Positions 8,388 to 18,047 of a stretch of 64,000 bases of DNA are shown one piece after another. Numbering within the stretch: the stretch's first letter is position 1; the number at the start of each line of letters is the position of its first letter. This DNA is from Oceanimonas smirnovii ATCC BAA-899 (GTDB lineage Bacteria; Pseudomonadota; Gammaproteobacteria; Enterobacterales; Aeromonadaceae): assembly GCF_000381965.1 (NCBI RefSeq), contig NZ_KB908470.1, positions 1 through 64,000 on the forward strand, read 5' to 3'. Under the pieces are notes generated by a model that did not search any database, was not told the origin of the DNA, and saw only the letters and a program-made list of their open reading frames with translations. Position numbers and translations under genes: made by a program.

Positions 8388-8984
8388 TTAAAGATAAGGC
8401 GCAAGAAACTCGTCTACTTGCTCGGCAATCAATGGCTGTGCCTCGGCAGTGGGATGAATACCGTCATCCATCATCATGCCGTTTTGGCCAATCAGCGGTG
8501 CCACAAAAAACGGCAGCAGAGGCACTTGCTGCTGCGTAGCTAGGCGGCTGAACAGGCTTTCAAACTGCTGCAGATAACGGCGGCCATAATTGGGTGGCAG
8601 CTGAATATCGGTCAGCACCACCCGGGCACCGGCGTTGTTGGCCAGCGTGATCAGCTGCGCAAGATTGCGTTCAATCAAATCCGGGGGCAGGCCGCGCAGG
8701 CCATCATTGCCACCCAGCTCCAGCAAGACCAGGCTGGGCTGATGGCGCTGCAGCAGAGGTGGCAACCGCTGCAGCCCCCCTTGAGTGGTATCGCCACTCA
8801 CGCTGGCATTGATGACGGTGACATCACGTCCTTGCTGCTGCCATTTTTCAGCCAGCAAATGAGGCCAGGCCTGATCGGCACGCATGCGATAGCCGGCGCT
8901 CAGGCTGTCGCCAAGAATAAGCAGGGTATCGGCCAGCACGGCGGGCGACCCCAAAAAAACAAACAGCACAAGGATCCGTAGCAT
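8388..8984 (-). CDS. tesA: Multifunctional acyl-CoA thioesterase I / protease I / lysophospholipase L1
   Basis: A 198-residue SGNH hydrolase with a cleavable signal peptide ([18 protein letters not shown]), so periplasmic. Block I is GDSLSAG with the catalytic Ser, block III is GGNDGL, and block V is DGIHP with the catalytic Asp and His. TesA hydrolyses acyl-CoA, lysophospholipids and small esters. The start at 8984 is set by the signal peptide, and its start codon overlaps that of divergent ybbA by two bases. A tesA/ybbA divergent pair is conserved in gammaproteobacteria. Confidence 0.95.
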   Translation of the reverse strand: MLRILVLFVFLGSPAVLADTLLILGDSLSAGYRMRADQAWPHLLAEKWQQQGRDVTVINASVSGDTTQGGLQRLPPLLQRHQPSLVLLELGGNDGLRGLPPDLIERNLAQLITLANNAGARVVLTDIQLPPNYGRRYLQQFESLFSRLATQQQVPLLPFFVAPLIGQNGMMMDDGIHPTAEAQPLIAEQVDEFLAPYL

Positions 8985-9669
8985 GACAACAGCATCTCCC
9001 ATTATTCGTGTGGTGGATCTCGAGCACAGGGTGAGCCTGGGCGACGAGGACATTACCATCCTTAAAGGTGTTAATCTGGAAGTCAAGGCCGGACAGCGGC
9101 TGGCCCTGGTGGGCGCTTCCGGCTCGGGCAAGTCTACGCTGCTGGGATTGCTGGCGGGGCTGGACAGTGCCAGCCGCGGGCAAATTCATATTGCCGGTCA
9201 GCCCCTGCACCAGCTTGATGAAGAGCAGCGGGCGGCGCTCAGGGCCAGACACATCGGCTTTGTGTTTCAGTCGTTTTTGCTGCTGCCCACTTTAACCGCC
9301 CTGGAAAACGTCATGCTGCCGGCGGAGCTGAAGGGCGACAGTGGTAACCGCAAGCGGGCCATGGCGTTGCTGGAGCAGGTGGGTCTGGGTAACCGGGTGC
9401 GGCATTTTCCGGCTCAGCTGTCAGGTGGCGAGCAGCAGCGGGTCGCTATTGCCCGGGCCTTTATGACACAACCCGATATTCTGCTGGCAGATGAGCCTAC
9501 CGGTAATCTAGATCAGCAAACCGGCGCCCGTATTATTGAGCTGTTGTTTGAGCTTAACCGCCAGCACGGCACCACCCTGGTGATTGTGACGCACGACGAA
9601 TCTCTTGCCGTCCGCTGTGAGCGCCGTTTGCTGATGACCGCGGGTCAGCTGGAGGAGCAGCATGGCTAG
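8983..9669 (+). CDS. ybbA: ABC transporter ATP-binding protein YbbA
   Basis: A 228-residue ATPase of the MacB/LolD type. Walker A is GASGSGKST (about 44-52), the Q-loop is FQSFLL, the signature is [15 protein letters not shown] and Walker B is [13 protein letters not shown]. It overlaps the downstream permease ybbP by 8 bp, so the two form one exporter. In E. coli the homologous pair has been proposed to work with TesA on a lipid-related substrate; the transported compound remains unproven. Confidence 0.94.
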   Translation: MTTASPIIRVVDLEHRVSLGDEDITILKGVNLEVKAGQRLALVGASGSGKSTLLGLLAGLDSASRGQIHIAGQPLHQLDEEQRAALRARHIGFVFQSFLLLPTLTALENVMLPAELKGDSGNRKRAMALLEQVGLGNRVRHFPAQLSGGEQQRVAIARAFMTQPDILLADEPTGNLDQQTGARIIELLFELNRQHGTTLVIVTHDESLAVRCERRLLMTAGQLEEQHG

Positions 9670-12085
9670 TCTGGGATGGGGACTGATCAAACGGGAAATA
9701 GCCAGCGGCCCGCTGCGGCTGTTTGTGCTGGCGCTGGCCCTGTGTGTGGCCAGTATTCTCAGCGTCACTTTGGTGGCCGACCGGCTTAACGGTGCCCTGC
9801 AGGTATCAGGACGGGATTACATTGCCGCCGACAGAGTGCTGGCGGGCAGCCGGGCCGCCGAGTCTGAGTGGCTGAGCGAAGCCGAAGAACGTGGCCTGCA
9901 GGTGTCGCGGGGGCAATCGTTCAACAGTGTGCTGTTTGCCAATGAACAGCTGCAGCTGGCCAGCATCAGGGCGGTGGATAACGCGTTTCCGTTTTATGGC
10001 GATCTGGTGCTGGCACCGGCGGGCAAGGTTCGGCCTGGCAATATCTGGCTGTCGGCCCGGCTGCTGGCGTTGTTGCAGGTCAGCCCGGGAGACAGGGTGG
10101 AGCTGGGCAATCTTGAGCTGACCGTGGCCGGTGAGCTGGTGAGCGAGCCGGATCAGGGCTTTTCACCGTTTTTGCTGGCACCCAGAGCCCTGATGCATCT
10201 GGATGACGTGGCCGCCACCGGCATTTTTATGGAAGGCAGCCGCAGCCGTTACCGTTATCTGTTCAAGGGGGAAGACAACATCCTCAATGAATACGCTGAC
10301 TGGCTGGAGCCACAATTGCAGCAAGGGCAGAACTGGCGCGGCCCCGACAATGCCGACACCCCCGTGGCCCGCTCCATTACCCGGGCTGAGCAGTTTTTTC
10401 GGCTGGCCTCACTGATTGGTGTGCTGCTGGGCATTCTGGCCATGGCCATTGCGCTGGGTTACTTCTCCCGCCGTGAGCAGGACCGCATTGCCTTGCTGAA
10501 AACCCTGGGAGCAGGGCGGCAGTCATTGCTGCGCTGGCTGGCGCGGCTGCTGAGCGGGCTGATGTTGCTGGGGGCAACACTTGGTGCTGCGGTGGGCTAT
10601 GGCGTGCACCAGCTGATTTTGCTGGCGCTGGGGGATGCTCTGGCGGTGCCCTTGCCACCGCCTTCGCTCACGCCCTTCCTGGTGGCCGGCGGCCTGGCGT
10701 TGCTCACCACGGTTATGCTTTCTGTGGTGCCCATGCTGCGGCTGTTAAAAGTGCCGCCGCTCAGAGTGCTGCGCAACGAGGCCGAGGCATATATTTCACC
10801 CTGGCTCAGCGGCGGCATTCTGCTGGCAGGCACAGTGGTATTAAGCTGGCTGTTTGCCGGCAGTCTGGGCCTGGCCGCCGGTTTATTGCTTGGGCTGCTG
10901 GCGCTGGCGCTGTTGCTGGGCGGCTTGTGCCGGGGCTTGCTGGCACTGGCGCGTCTGCCCAAAGGCAGTGTGGCGTTCCGGCTGGCATTGAGCCGGCTTA
11001 ATCGTGCCCGGCTGGCCACGCTGCTGCAGTTTGGTGGTGTGGCGATGGCGCTGTTTCTGGCCAGCCTGTTATGGGTAGTGCGCGGCGAGCTGACCGAGGG
11101 CTTTCTGGCCCGCCTGCCCGCCGACACTCATAACCGTTTTTTAATTAATATTGCCGATTATCAGCTGGATCCGGTACGTCAGATCCTGAACGATAACGGT
11201 CTGGCATCTTCTCGTTTTTATCCCATCGTACGCGGGCGGCTGGTGCAGGTGAACGGTGTGCCGGTGGCTGAAATCAACAGCGAGCGCGGCGGTGGTCTGG
11301 GCCGGGAGCTGAACCTGACCTGGAGTGACCAAATACCCGAAGGTAACCGCATTGTCAGCGGACAGTGGTCACAGGCTGAAGGTGGTGTTTCGGTAGAAAG
11401 CGACCTGGCCGAGCGGCTGGGGCTGATGCTGGGAGATACCCTCAGACTGGATCTGGCCGGCCAGCAGGTATCCGCTGAAGTACGCAATATTCGCGAAGTA
11501 GACTGGGACAGCATGAAACCCAACTTCTATCTGGTGCTCAGCCCCGACGTACTGGCGGATTATCCCGCCGCCTGGATGGCGAGTTTTTATCTGCCCGAGC
11601 GCCAGAAAGCGGTGGAAGTAGAGCTGATCCGTGCCTTTCCCACCATGACAGTGTTTGATGTGGAAGCTCTGCTGCAGCAGCTGCGCACCATACTGGCGCA
11701 GGTGAGTCAGGCGCTGCTGGTCATCATGGCGCTGGTGACCGGTGCCAGCCTGCTGGTGCTGCTGGCGCAGGTGGAAGCTACCCTGGAAAGCCGCCGCCGC
11801 GAGCTGGTATTGCTGCGCACGCTGGGGGCCAGCAACCGGGTGATTCGTGCCTCATTACGCTGGGAGTGGCTGGGGGCGGGTCTGGTGGCCGGGCTGGCGG
11901 CGGCGCTGGCGGTAGAGCTATGTGTGGCTGTGCTGCTGCCCTGGTGGCTTGATCTGCCCTGGCAGCCTCATCCGCGCTTATGGCTGGCGCTGCCGGGGCT
12001 GGGAGCCGTGCTTTTGCTGATCACCGGCCGCGCCGGCGGCCTGCTCAGCGGCACCCTGATGAACCGGCTGCGGCAATGGGGGTGA
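9662..12085 (+). CDS. ybbP: ABC transporter permease YbbP (FtsX-like)
   Basis: An 807-residue permease with an N-terminal transmembrane helix (about 18-36), a large periplasmic MacB-PCD-like domain and two FtsX domains with several helices each: about 245-400 (LLGILAMAIALGYFSRREQDRIALLKTLGA) and about 675-800 (RRRELVLLRTLGASNRVI). The duplicated LLxTLGA motifs are typical of FtsX/MacB permeases that act mechanically on periplasmic or lipoprotein substrates. Overlaps ybbA. Leu- and Ala-rich composition and GC match the neighbours. Confidence 0.93.
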   Translation: MASLGWGLIKREIASGPLRLFVLALALCVASILSVTLVADRLNGALQVSGRDYIAADRVLAGSRAAESEWLSEAEERGLQVSRGQSFNSVLFANEQLQLASIRAVDNAFPFYGDLVLAPAGKVRPGNIWLSARLLALLQVSPGDRVELGNLELTVAGELVSEPDQGFSPFLLAPRALMHLDDVAATGIFMEGSRSRYRYLFKGEDNILNEYADWLEPQLQQGQNWRGPDNADTPVARSITRAEQFFRLASLIGVLLGILAMAIALGYFSRREQDRIALLKTLGAGRQSLLRWLARLLSGLMLLGATLGAAVGYGVHQLILLALGDALAVPLPPPSLTPFLVAGGLALLTTVMLSVVPMLRLLKVPPLRVLRNEAEAYISPWLSGGILLAGTVVLSWLFAGSLGLAAGLLLGLLALALLLGGLCRGLLALARLPKGSVAFRLALSRLNRARLATLLQFGGVAMALFLASLLWVVRGELTEGFLARLPADTHNRFLINIADYQLDPVRQILNDNGLASSRFYPIVRGRLVQVNGVPVAEINSERGGGLGRELNLTWSDQIPEGNRIVSGQWSQAEGGVSVESDLAERLGLMLGDTLRLDLAGQQVSAEVRNIREVDWDSMKPNFYLVLSPDVLADYPAAWMASFYLPERQKAVEVELIRAFPTMTVFDVEALLQQLRTILAQVSQALLVIMALVTGASLLVLLAQVEATLESRRRELVLLRTLGASNRVIRASLRWEWLGAGLVAGLAAALAVELCVAVLLPWWLDLPWQPHPRLWLALPGLGAVLLLITGRAGGLLSGTLMNRLRQWG

Positions 12086-12268
12086 CCCTGCGGGGAACTG
12101 TAAGTCGGAAGCTGGAAGTTTAAATCAAAACATTGTCACTCCGGTACTGAACCAAGTTCAGCATGACGGACCCGGAGTCTAAGTCAGAAACACAGTTATC
12201 TGCAGAAAGATTCCGGCTCGAAGGCCGGAATGACCAGTGTTTGGGGCCGGAGTGATGTTGGTTTTAAC
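12086..12268. other. Intergenic region with hairpin repeats
   Basis: This 183-bp gap holds no gene. It has an imperfect hairpin around CTGAAC-CAA-GTTCAG (about 12147-12161, followed by CATGAC) and a perfect 7-bp hairpin TTCCGGC-TCGAAG-GCCGGAA at 12211-12230 followed by TGACC. The second hairpin recurs at 17297 and, with a changed stem, at 44634. Confidence 0.7.
12211..12230. repeat. Dispersed hairpin repeat, copy 1
   Basis: TTCCGGC and GCCGGAA form a 7-bp stem around a TCGAAG loop, then TGACC. The same 20 bases occur at 17297-17316. Confidence 0.75.
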
Positions 12269-13174
12269 CTACCGCCTTGGCGCACTCAGGGTTTCTTTCA
12301 GCGCCTTGTCGAGGGTGGGGTAACGAAAATGAAAGCCGGCCTGTTGCAGCCGTACCGGCATCACCCGCTGGCCGGTCAGCAGCAGATCGGCCATTTCACC
12401 AAACAGCAGCTTCATGGCCCAGGCGGGAATGCGGGCAAAATGGGGCTTGCTCAGGTTCGCGGCCAGACTTTTACTGAACTGGGCATTGGTCACCGGCTCG
12501 GGAGCAGTGGCATTAAACGCACCGCGACACTCCTCGTGCTCCAGCAAAAACAAAATCAGGTTCACCACATCTTCAATGTGGATCCACGACATATACTGTT
12601 TGCCCGAGCCAATGGGGCCACCCATACCAAAACGATAGCTGGGCAGCATTTTGGCCAGCGCGCCTCCTTCGGCACCCAGCACCACGCCCAGACGAATACA
12701 ACAGACCCGGGTCTGCTCGGTGTCTGCCCGTCTGGCCAGCTCTTCCCATCTGGCACAGACGTCATGGCTGAACTCGGGATGAGGGTGAGTGTCTTCGTCC
12801 ACCAGGGTGTCGCCCTGGCGGCCGTAAAAGCCCACTGCCGAACCGCTGATCAGCACTCCGGGCGGATTGCTGCCGGCGCGTAGTTTTTCTACCAGCTGCT
12901 CGGTAATTTGCCAGCGGCTTTGACAAATGCGCTCTTTCTGCGCCGGACTCCAGCGCTTGTCGGCAATGGGCTCCCCGGCCAGGTTAATAACCGCATCAAA
13001 GCGGTCGAGATCGGGCAAATCATCAAGAGAAGAGAGGGCTTCAATATCGTGCCCCAAACGTTGATACACCTTATTGGGTGAACGGCTCAGCACCGACACC
13101 TGATGGTGCGGACGCAGGTGGCTCATCAGGCGGCTGCCTACAAAGCCGGTTCCTCCGGTAAGCAGTATCTTCAT
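12269..13174 (-). CDS. TIGR01777 family NAD(P)-binding epimerase (YfcH-like)
   Basis: A 301-residue extended short-chain dehydrogenase-type protein with the N-terminal nucleotide motif MKILLTGGTGFVGSRL, the segment FDAVINLAGEPIADKRW, and a C-terminal DUF1731-like region (LSKPHFARIPAWAMKLLFGEMADLLLTGQRV...). YfcH/SulA-like relatives have no established substrate in bacteria. The start at 13174 is preferred because AGGAG lies 7 bp upstream; an upstream in-frame ATG is inside the ribosome-binding region. Monocistronic. Confidence 0.9.
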   Translation of the reverse strand: MKILLTGGTGFVGSRLMSHLRPHHQVSVLSRSPNKVYQRLGHDIEALSSLDDLPDLDRFDAVINLAGEPIADKRWSPAQKERICQSRWQITEQLVEKLRAGSNPPGVLISGSAVGFYGRQGDTLVDEDTHPHPEFSHDVCARWEELARRADTEQTRVCCIRLGVVLGAEGGALAKMLPSYRFGMGGPIGSGKQYMSWIHIEDVVNLILFLLEHEECRGAFNATAPEPVTNAQFSKSLAANLSKPHFARIPAWAMKLLFGEMADLLLTGQRVMPVRLQQAGFHFRYPTLDKALKETLSAPRR

Positions 13175-13325
13175 CACAGGCTCCTTCAAAAGGCGGGGCC
13201 GGCAGGCCCCGCAAAGACAAGGTTATCCACATTATCTGTGAGTAAGTCTGTAGATTATCTTGCCTGATAAGGATAGTTCTTTGATCTTTATAAAAAAATC
13301 AAAGACGCACAGGGATCCGTCAGGA

Positions 13326-13826
13326 TCACTTCAGTGCGGCCAGAGCGCCGTCATAGTCGGGCTCGTTGGTCAGTTCGGGCACACGCTCAACGTGAGTGAC
13401 CTTGCCGTCTTCGTCAATACATACCACGGCACGGGCAGACAGACCACGCAGGGCACCGTCGCTCAGGGCCACGCCATAGTCGGCCAGAAAATCAGTGTGA
13501 CGGAAGGCTGAAGCCACCTGTACGTTTTCCAGACCTTCGGCAGCACAGAAGCGGCTGGCGGCAAAAGGCAGATCCATGGACACACACAGCACCTGAGTGT
13601 TGTTCAGGCCGGCGGCCTTTTCGTTAAAGGTGCGCACGCTGGTGGCGCACACACCGGTGTCGATGCTGGGGAAGATGTTCAGCAGCACTTTTTTGCCTTT
13701 GAAGTCACCCAGCTTGATATCGCTCAAATCGGCACCGGTCAGGGTGAAGTCGGGGGCCGCCTGGCCAACGGTGGGCAGCTGGCCGGAAACGGCAACGGAA
13801 TTACCCTGAAAAGTTACGGAAGACAT
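13326..13826 (-). CDS. tpx: Thiol peroxidase (atypical 2-Cys peroxiredoxin)
   Basis: A 166-residue Tpx reducing H2O2 and lipid/alkyl peroxides with thioredoxin. The peroxidatic Cys is in SIDTGVCATSVRTFN (about 55-69) and the resolving Cys is in ASRFCAAEG (about 90-98), the spacing of the family. N-terminal MSSVTFQGNSVAVSGQLP is a Tpx hallmark. Length matches E. coli Tpx. The start has GGAG within 9 bp. Monocistronic, pointing away from frdABCD. Confidence 0.96.
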   Translation of the reverse strand: MSSVTFQGNSVAVSGQLPTVGQAAPDFTLTGADLSDIKLGDFKGKKVLLNIFPSIDTGVCATSVRTFNEKAAGLNNTQVLCVSMDLPFAASRFCAAEGLENVQVASAFRHTDFLADYGVALSDGALRGLSARAVVCIDEDGKVTHVERVPELTNEPDYDGALAALK

Positions 13827-13915
13827 TGAGACTCTCCTGATGATTGCGGGTTGTTGGTGATTAGTTATCAGTATGAGTGACTAAGGTAGCAGTTTTCCTG
13901 TGCTGAAACAGCTTT

Positions 13916-13930
13916 TTATCCACCTGATAA
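13916..13930. promoter_or_regulatory. Inverted repeat in the frd promoter region
   Basis: TTATC-CACCT-GATAA lies about 100 bp before frdA. FNR control of frd is established in relatives, but this does not match the FNR consensus TTGAT-N4-ATCAA, so the identity is open. Confidence 0.25.
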
Positions 13931-14026
13931 CGCCCCTGTTTATGTAGGGTTATGACCCTCGTCAACGCTTTTGTCATCCTTTGTTAGTAGAGTGGTCAAA
14001 TGACTCTTTCATTTCAGGGAAATACG

Positions 14027-15802
14027 GTGCGTACTCTTCATCTGGATGTGGCCATTATCGGGGCTGGCGGGGCCGGGCTGCGGGCGGCCATTGCCGCCGC
14101 CGAAGCCAACCCGGCCCTTAACATCGGGCTGTTGTCCAAGGTCTATCCCATGCGCTCGCACACTGTGGCGGCGGAAGGCGGCGCTGCCGCTGTGGTGCGT
14201 GACGACGACAGCCTGCAACAGCACTTTGACGACACCGTCTCGGGCGGAGACTGGCTGTGCGAGCAGGACGTGGTGGCGTTCTTTGTGGAACGCTGCCCGG
14301 AAGAAATGACGCGCATGGAGCACTGGGGCTGCCCCTGGAGCCGCAAACCCGACGGCAGCGTTAATGTGCGCCGTTTTGGCGGCATGAAGGTAGAGCGCAC
14401 CTGGTTTGCCGCCGATAAAACCGGCTTTCATATGCTGCACACCCTGTTTCAGACCTCAATCAAATACTCGCAAATTCAGCGCTTTGACGAGTTCTTTGTG
14501 CTTGACCTGCTGGTAGAAGAAGGCCGGGTGCGCGGGCTGGTGGCGCTGCACCTGGCCGAAGGGGAGCCGGTGCTGATTCGTGCCAATGCGGTGGTGATGG
14601 CCACCGGCGGCGGTGCCCGCGTGTTTCGCTATAACACCAACGGCGGCATTGTCACCGGCGACGGCATGGCCATGGCGTATCGTCATGGGGCCGCGCTGCG
14701 GGACATGGAGTTTGTGCAATACCATCCCACCGGCCTGCCCGGCTCCGGCATATTAATGACCGAAGGCTGCCGGGGGGAGGGCGGTGTGCTGCTCAATCGC
14801 CACGGCTACCGCTATTTGCAGGACTATGGCCTGGGGCCGGAACCCCCCCTGGGTGAGCCCAAAAACAAGCACATGGAGCTGGGTCCGCGAGACAAAGTCT
14901 CTCAGGCGTTCTGGCACGAGCTGCAACAGGGTAACACCATTACCCATGCGCTGGGCGAGGTGGTACACCTCGATCTGCGCCATCTCGGTGAGCAAAAAAT
15001 CAAAGAGCGACTGCCCTTTATTCGTGAGCTGGCCAAGGCTTATGTGAATGTGGATCCGGTGCATGAGCCCATTCCCATTCGGCCCACGGCTCACTACACC
15101 ATGGGCGGCATAGAGGTCGATAAACATAGTCATTCGGCAATTTATGGCCTGTTTGCCGCCGGCGAATGCGCGTCCAGCGGCATTCATGGTGCCAACCGGC
15201 TTGGCTCCAACTCGCTGGCAGAGCTGCTGGTATTTGGCCGTGAAGCCGGCGAAGGGGCGGCCCGGCTGGCGGCCGAAAACGGCGGCGGCAATGACGCAGC
15301 CATACAAGAGCAGGCCCGTGCCGTGGTGGCTGGGCTGGACAAGCTCAGAGGCCAGCGCGGCACAGAGCGGCTGGCAGACATTCGCAACGAGCTGGGCCGG
15401 GTAATGGAAGACGGCTGTGGCATTTACCGGGACGCCACCGGCATGCAGGCAGCGGTGAACAAAGTCGGCGAGCTGAAAGCCCGCTATCAGCACCTTAACC
15501 TGACCGACAGCAGCTGGGTGTTTAACACCGAGCTGGTCTCGGCGGTGGAGCTGGGCTTTTGCCTGGATGTGGCCGAGGCCATGGCCCACAGCGCGCTGGC
15601 GCGCACAGAGTCGCGCGGGGCGCACCAGCGGCTGGATGACCCTTGCCGCGAGCGCAACGATGAGCAATTTCTCAAGCATACTCAGGCCTTTTATCAGGCT
15701 GGTGCCGCGCCGCGCATTGATTACAGCCCGGTCAGGATCACTATATCGTCGCCCGCAAAACGAGTGTACGGTGCCGCTGCCGAGCAGGAGAAAACACAGT
15801 GA
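14027..15802 (+). CDS. frdA: Fumarate reductase flavoprotein subunit
   Basis: About 591 residues, the catalytic subunit of menaquinol:fumarate oxidoreductase on the inner membrane's cytoplasmic face. Features: FAD-binding [14 protein letters not shown], covalent-flavin His in [11 protein letters not shown], substrate motif [14 protein letters not shown], the RGEGG loop and TAHYTMGG. It matches FrdA rather than SdhA and is followed by frdBCD. I prefer the GTG at 14027 (AGGGA 8 bp upstream), where the sequence aligns with the E. coli FrdA N-terminus; an in-frame ATG at 14000 would add nine residues. Ends with a 4-bp overlap with frdB. Confidence 0.94.
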   Translation: MRTLHLDVAIIGAGGAGLRAAIAAAEANPALNIGLLSKVYPMRSHTVAAEGGAAAVVRDDDSLQQHFDDTVSGGDWLCEQDVVAFFVERCPEEMTRMEHWGCPWSRKPDGSVNVRRFGGMKVERTWFAADKTGFHMLHTLFQTSIKYSQIQRFDEFFVLDLLVEEGRVRGLVALHLAEGEPVLIRANAVVMATGGGARVFRYNTNGGIVTGDGMAMAYRHGAALRDMEFVQYHPTGLPGSGILMTEGCRGEGGVLLNRHGYRYLQDYGLGPEPPLGEPKNKHMELGPRDKVSQAFWHELQQGNTITHALGEVVHLDLRHLGEQKIKERLPFIRELAKAYVNVDPVHEPIPIRPTAHYTMGGIEVDKHSHSAIYGLFAAGECASSGIHGANRLGSNSLAELLVFGREAGEGAARLAAENGGGNDAAIQEQARAVVAGLDKLRGQRGTERLADIRNELGRVMEDGCGIYRDATGMQAAVNKVGELKARYQHLNLTDSSWVFNTELVSAVELGFCLDVAEAMAHSALARTESRGAHQRLDDPCRERNDEQFLKHTQAFYQAGAAPRIDYSPVRITISSPAKRVYGAAAEQEKTQ

Positions 15803-16524
15803 GCCAACTGAAAACCCTGAACATATTGCGTTATCAGCCCGAGCAGGACGAGGCACCGCATTTTGAGCCGTTTCAAGTGCCCTGGGACGACACTACCTCG
15901 GTGCTGGATGCGCTCAACTACATCAAGGACGAGCTCGATGCCAGCCTCAGTTATCGCTGGTCCTGCCGCATGGCCATCTGCGGCTCCTGTGGCTTTATGA
16001 TCAACGGCGTGCCAACGCTCGGCTGCAAAACCTTTTTGCGCGACTTTGACGAGCTGACCATAGCGCCGCTGGAGCACTACCCCATAGAGCGGGATCTGGT
16101 GGTGGATATGGCGCCCTTTGTGGAGCGGCTGGAAGCGGTCAAGCCCTACATTATCGGCAACGAGCGCAAGGTGGAAGACGGCCCCAATGTGCAGACCCCG
16201 GCCGAGATGAGCGCCTATCATGCGCTGTCTCAGTGCATTAACTGCGGCCTCTGTTATGCCGCCTGCCCGCAGGTGGGACTGCGTCCGGGCTTTGTGGGGC
16301 CGGCCGCCATCGCGCTGGCCCGCCGTTATAACCTGGACAGCCGGGATAACGGCAAGAAAGAGCGCATGGCGCTGCTGAACGGTGAAGACGGCGTCTGGGG
16401 TTGCACCTTTGTGGGGTACTGCTCGGAAGTGTGCCCCAAAGAGGTAGACCCGGCGGCGGCAGTAAACCAGGGCAAAATCGACTCCGGCATCAGCTATCTG
16501 CTGGCGGCCTTAAGGCGGGAATAA
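15799..16524 (+). CDS. frdB: Fumarate reductase iron-sulfur subunit
   Basis: A 241-residue protein with three clusters: the plant-ferredoxin-type [2Fe-2S] ligands in [11 protein letters not shown] (about 56-66), the [4Fe-4S] motif [12 protein letters not shown] (about 147-158) and the [3Fe-4S]/[4Fe-4S] motif [13 protein letters not shown] (about 205-217). It wires electrons from the membrane quinol site to FrdA. The start overlaps the frdA stop; frdC follows after 9 bp with an AGGAG ribosome site. Confidence 0.96.
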   Translation: MSQLKTLNILRYQPEQDEAPHFEPFQVPWDDTTSVLDALNYIKDELDASLSYRWSCRMAICGSCGFMINGVPTLGCKTFLRDFDELTIAPLEHYPIERDLVVDMAPFVERLEAVKPYIIGNERKVEDGPNVQTPAEMSAYHALSQCINCGLCYAACPQVGLRPGFVGPAAIALARRYNLDSRDNGKKERMALLNGEDGVWGCTFVGYCSEVCPKEVDPAAAVNQGKIDSGISYLLAALRRE

Positions 16525-16533
16525 GGAGCAGTT

Positions 16534-16929
16534 ATGAGTGCACGCAAACCCTATCACAGACCCATGCCGGCAGGCTGGTGGCGGCAAAAGGCCCCTTACC
16601 GGCTGTATATGCTGCGGGAAGCCACGGTATTGCCCTTAACCTTTTTCTGCCTCTGTCTGCTGGCGGGATTATGGTCGCTGGGGCAGGGCGCTGCAGCCTG
16701 GGAAAGCTGGCTGGGCTTTATGGCCAGTCCGCTGGTGCTGGCGCTGAATGCTCTGGCGCTGGCGGCCAGCTTGTTTCACGCCGCTACCTTTTTTCTGATG
16801 ATGCCCAGAGTCATGCCGGTAAAACTGGCGGGCAAGCCGCTGCCGGTGATCAAGGTGGCGCTGGTGCAGTGGGCCATCACGGCGGGCATCAGTCTGTTTG
16901 CGCTGTTGTGGTTGCTGGAGGTGATATGA
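16534..16929 (+). CDS. frdC: Fumarate reductase subunit C (membrane anchor)
   Basis: A 131-residue protein with three transmembrane helices (about 29-50, 66-87, 105-127). N-terminal [27 protein letters not shown] is the conserved FrdC entry with the quinone-site Glu. It anchors FrdAB and forms the menaquinol site with FrdD. Its stop overlaps the frdD start (ATGA). Confidence 0.95.
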   Translation: MSARKPYHRPMPAGWWRQKAPYRLYMLREATVLPLTFFCLCLLAGLWSLGQGAAAWESWLGFMASPLVLALNALALAASLFHAATFFLMMPRVMPVKLAGKPLPVIKVALVQWAITAGISLFALLWLLEVI

Positions 16930-17291
16930 AACCCATCAATTCAAACCCCAAACGCTCGGAAGAGCCCATCTGGTGGAGCCTGTTCGGTGCCGGCGGCAGC
17001 TGGTTTGCCATGCTCACCCCCGTTACTGTGCTGCTGGTGGGTATTCTGGTACCGCTTGGGATAATAGACGCCAGCACGCTCAGCTATGAACGCATGCAGG
17101 GAGTGGCGGCCGGCTGGCTGGGCAAGGCAGTGATTGCCGGCTCCATTATTTTGCCGCTGTGGCATGCCATGCACCGCATTCACCATGGCATTCACGACCT
17201 GGGTGTAAACGCCGGCCTGGCCGGCAAGGTGGTGTGCTACAGCTTTGCGGCGCTGGTGTCGGTGGTCACTCTGGGATTGCTGGTGTTGTAG
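16926..17291 (+). CDS. frdD: Fumarate reductase subunit D (membrane anchor)
   Basis: A 121-residue protein with three transmembrane helices. The conserved segments [15 protein letters not shown] and [18 protein letters not shown] (His-rich helix II) identify FrdD. It starts at 16926 inside the frdC stop and completes the frdABCD operon. A hairpin repeat 5 bp after its stop (17297) may end or stabilise the message. Confidence 0.95.
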   Translation: MKPINSNPKRSEEPIWWSLFGAGGSWFAMLTPVTVLLVGILVPLGIIDASTLSYERMQGVAAGWLGKAVIAGSIILPLWHAMHRIHHGIHDLGVNAGLAGKVVCYSFAALVSVVTLGLLVL

Positions 17292-17296
17292 AAAAA

Positions 17297-17316
17297 TTCC
17301 GGCTCGAAGGCCGGAA
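17297..17316. repeat. Dispersed hairpin repeat, copy 2
   Basis: Identical 20 bases to 12211-12230 (stem TTCCGGC/GCCGGAA, loop TCGAAG), again followed by TGAC. It sits between convergent frdD and yfbV. Confidence 0.75.
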
Positions 17317-17329
17317 TGACGGCAAGAAG

Positions 17330-17770
17330 TCACAGCTCGCGAATAAACGACTTATCCAGCTGCTTAAAAGCGGTGTTCAGGGTCTCGCCCAGCTCAAAGT
17401 AGCGGGGGCGGGACACAGGATCACTGATGCGGCCGCCGGCAGCAGTTATTTTCTCATGGATCTGCAGATACCATTCTCTGAGTGACGGCGGTAACCGGGT
17501 ATCGGCCCGCTTGCCCAGCCAGTAATAACCCTGCATGGGCAGGCTGGCCAGGAACAACGCCGAAGCGACCACGCTTGGCCAGTAGTGGGGGGCACCAAAC
17601 TGAAACTGCAGCATCAGGCTGAGAGTGATAAGCGCCGGCATGGTTTTAATACCAAAGCGGGTAGCAGCAATAATCCGGCTTTCCGGGAACATGGCGGCCA
17701 GCCTGCGTTCCTGGGGCCAGATAGTCGAATACTCCTGACCACGATGTAGAGTGCGAGTAAAGGGACTCAT
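17330..17770 (-). CDS. yfbV: YfbV family membrane protein (UPF0208)
   Basis: A 146-residue inner-membrane protein with two helices (about 44-63, 68-85) between a basic N-terminus (GQEYSTIWPQERRLAAMFPE) and a C-terminal tail (RPRYFELGETLNTAFKQLDKSFI). In E. coli YfbV contributes to limiting MatP-dependent constraint of the chromosome terminus region. It is conserved next to ackA-pta, divergent from it, exactly as here. Confidence 0.93.
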   Translation of the reverse strand: MSPFTRTLHRGQEYSTIWPQERRLAAMFPESRIIAATRFGIKTMPALITLSLMLQFQFGAPHYWPSVVASALFLASLPMQGYYWLGKRADTRLPPSLREWYLQIHEKITAAGGRISDPVSRPRYFELGETLNTAFKQLDKSFIREL

Positions 17771-17989
17771 AAGTCCTCCGGCAACAACGATTCAGTGTAG
17801 CTAAGTTGCAAAACAACGACTCAGGTCAAAAAAACAGCGACAACTGTCAGTTATTTTACCACAGACAAAAGGTTAATATTTTCCATCATGGCTGCCGGCT
17901 ACAATGCCTGCCCTGTAACGGAAGACACACGGCCCGACCGCCCGTTGGTAAAGCGCCTTTTCTCAAGGATAGAGTGAAAGTGATTTTTA

Positions 17990-18013
17990 TTGCCCGGTTT
18001 TTATAACGGGCAA
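17990..18013 (+). promoter_or_regulatory. Hairpin in the ackA 5' untranslated region
   Basis: TTGCCCG and CGGGCAA form a perfect 7-bp stem with a 10-nt AT loop, ending 34 bp before the ackA ATG. It could stabilise the leader or act as an operator; no T-run follows, so it is not a terminator. Confidence 0.4.
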
Positions 18014-18047
18014 GATGTTTTCGCAACTCCGAAAGAAAGGATTTCCA

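Noticed and set aside
13916-13930. FNR box upstream of frdA
   Set aside because: TTATC-N5-GATAA is a palindrome but not TTGAT-N4-ATCAA, so it is listed only as an unassigned inverted repeat.
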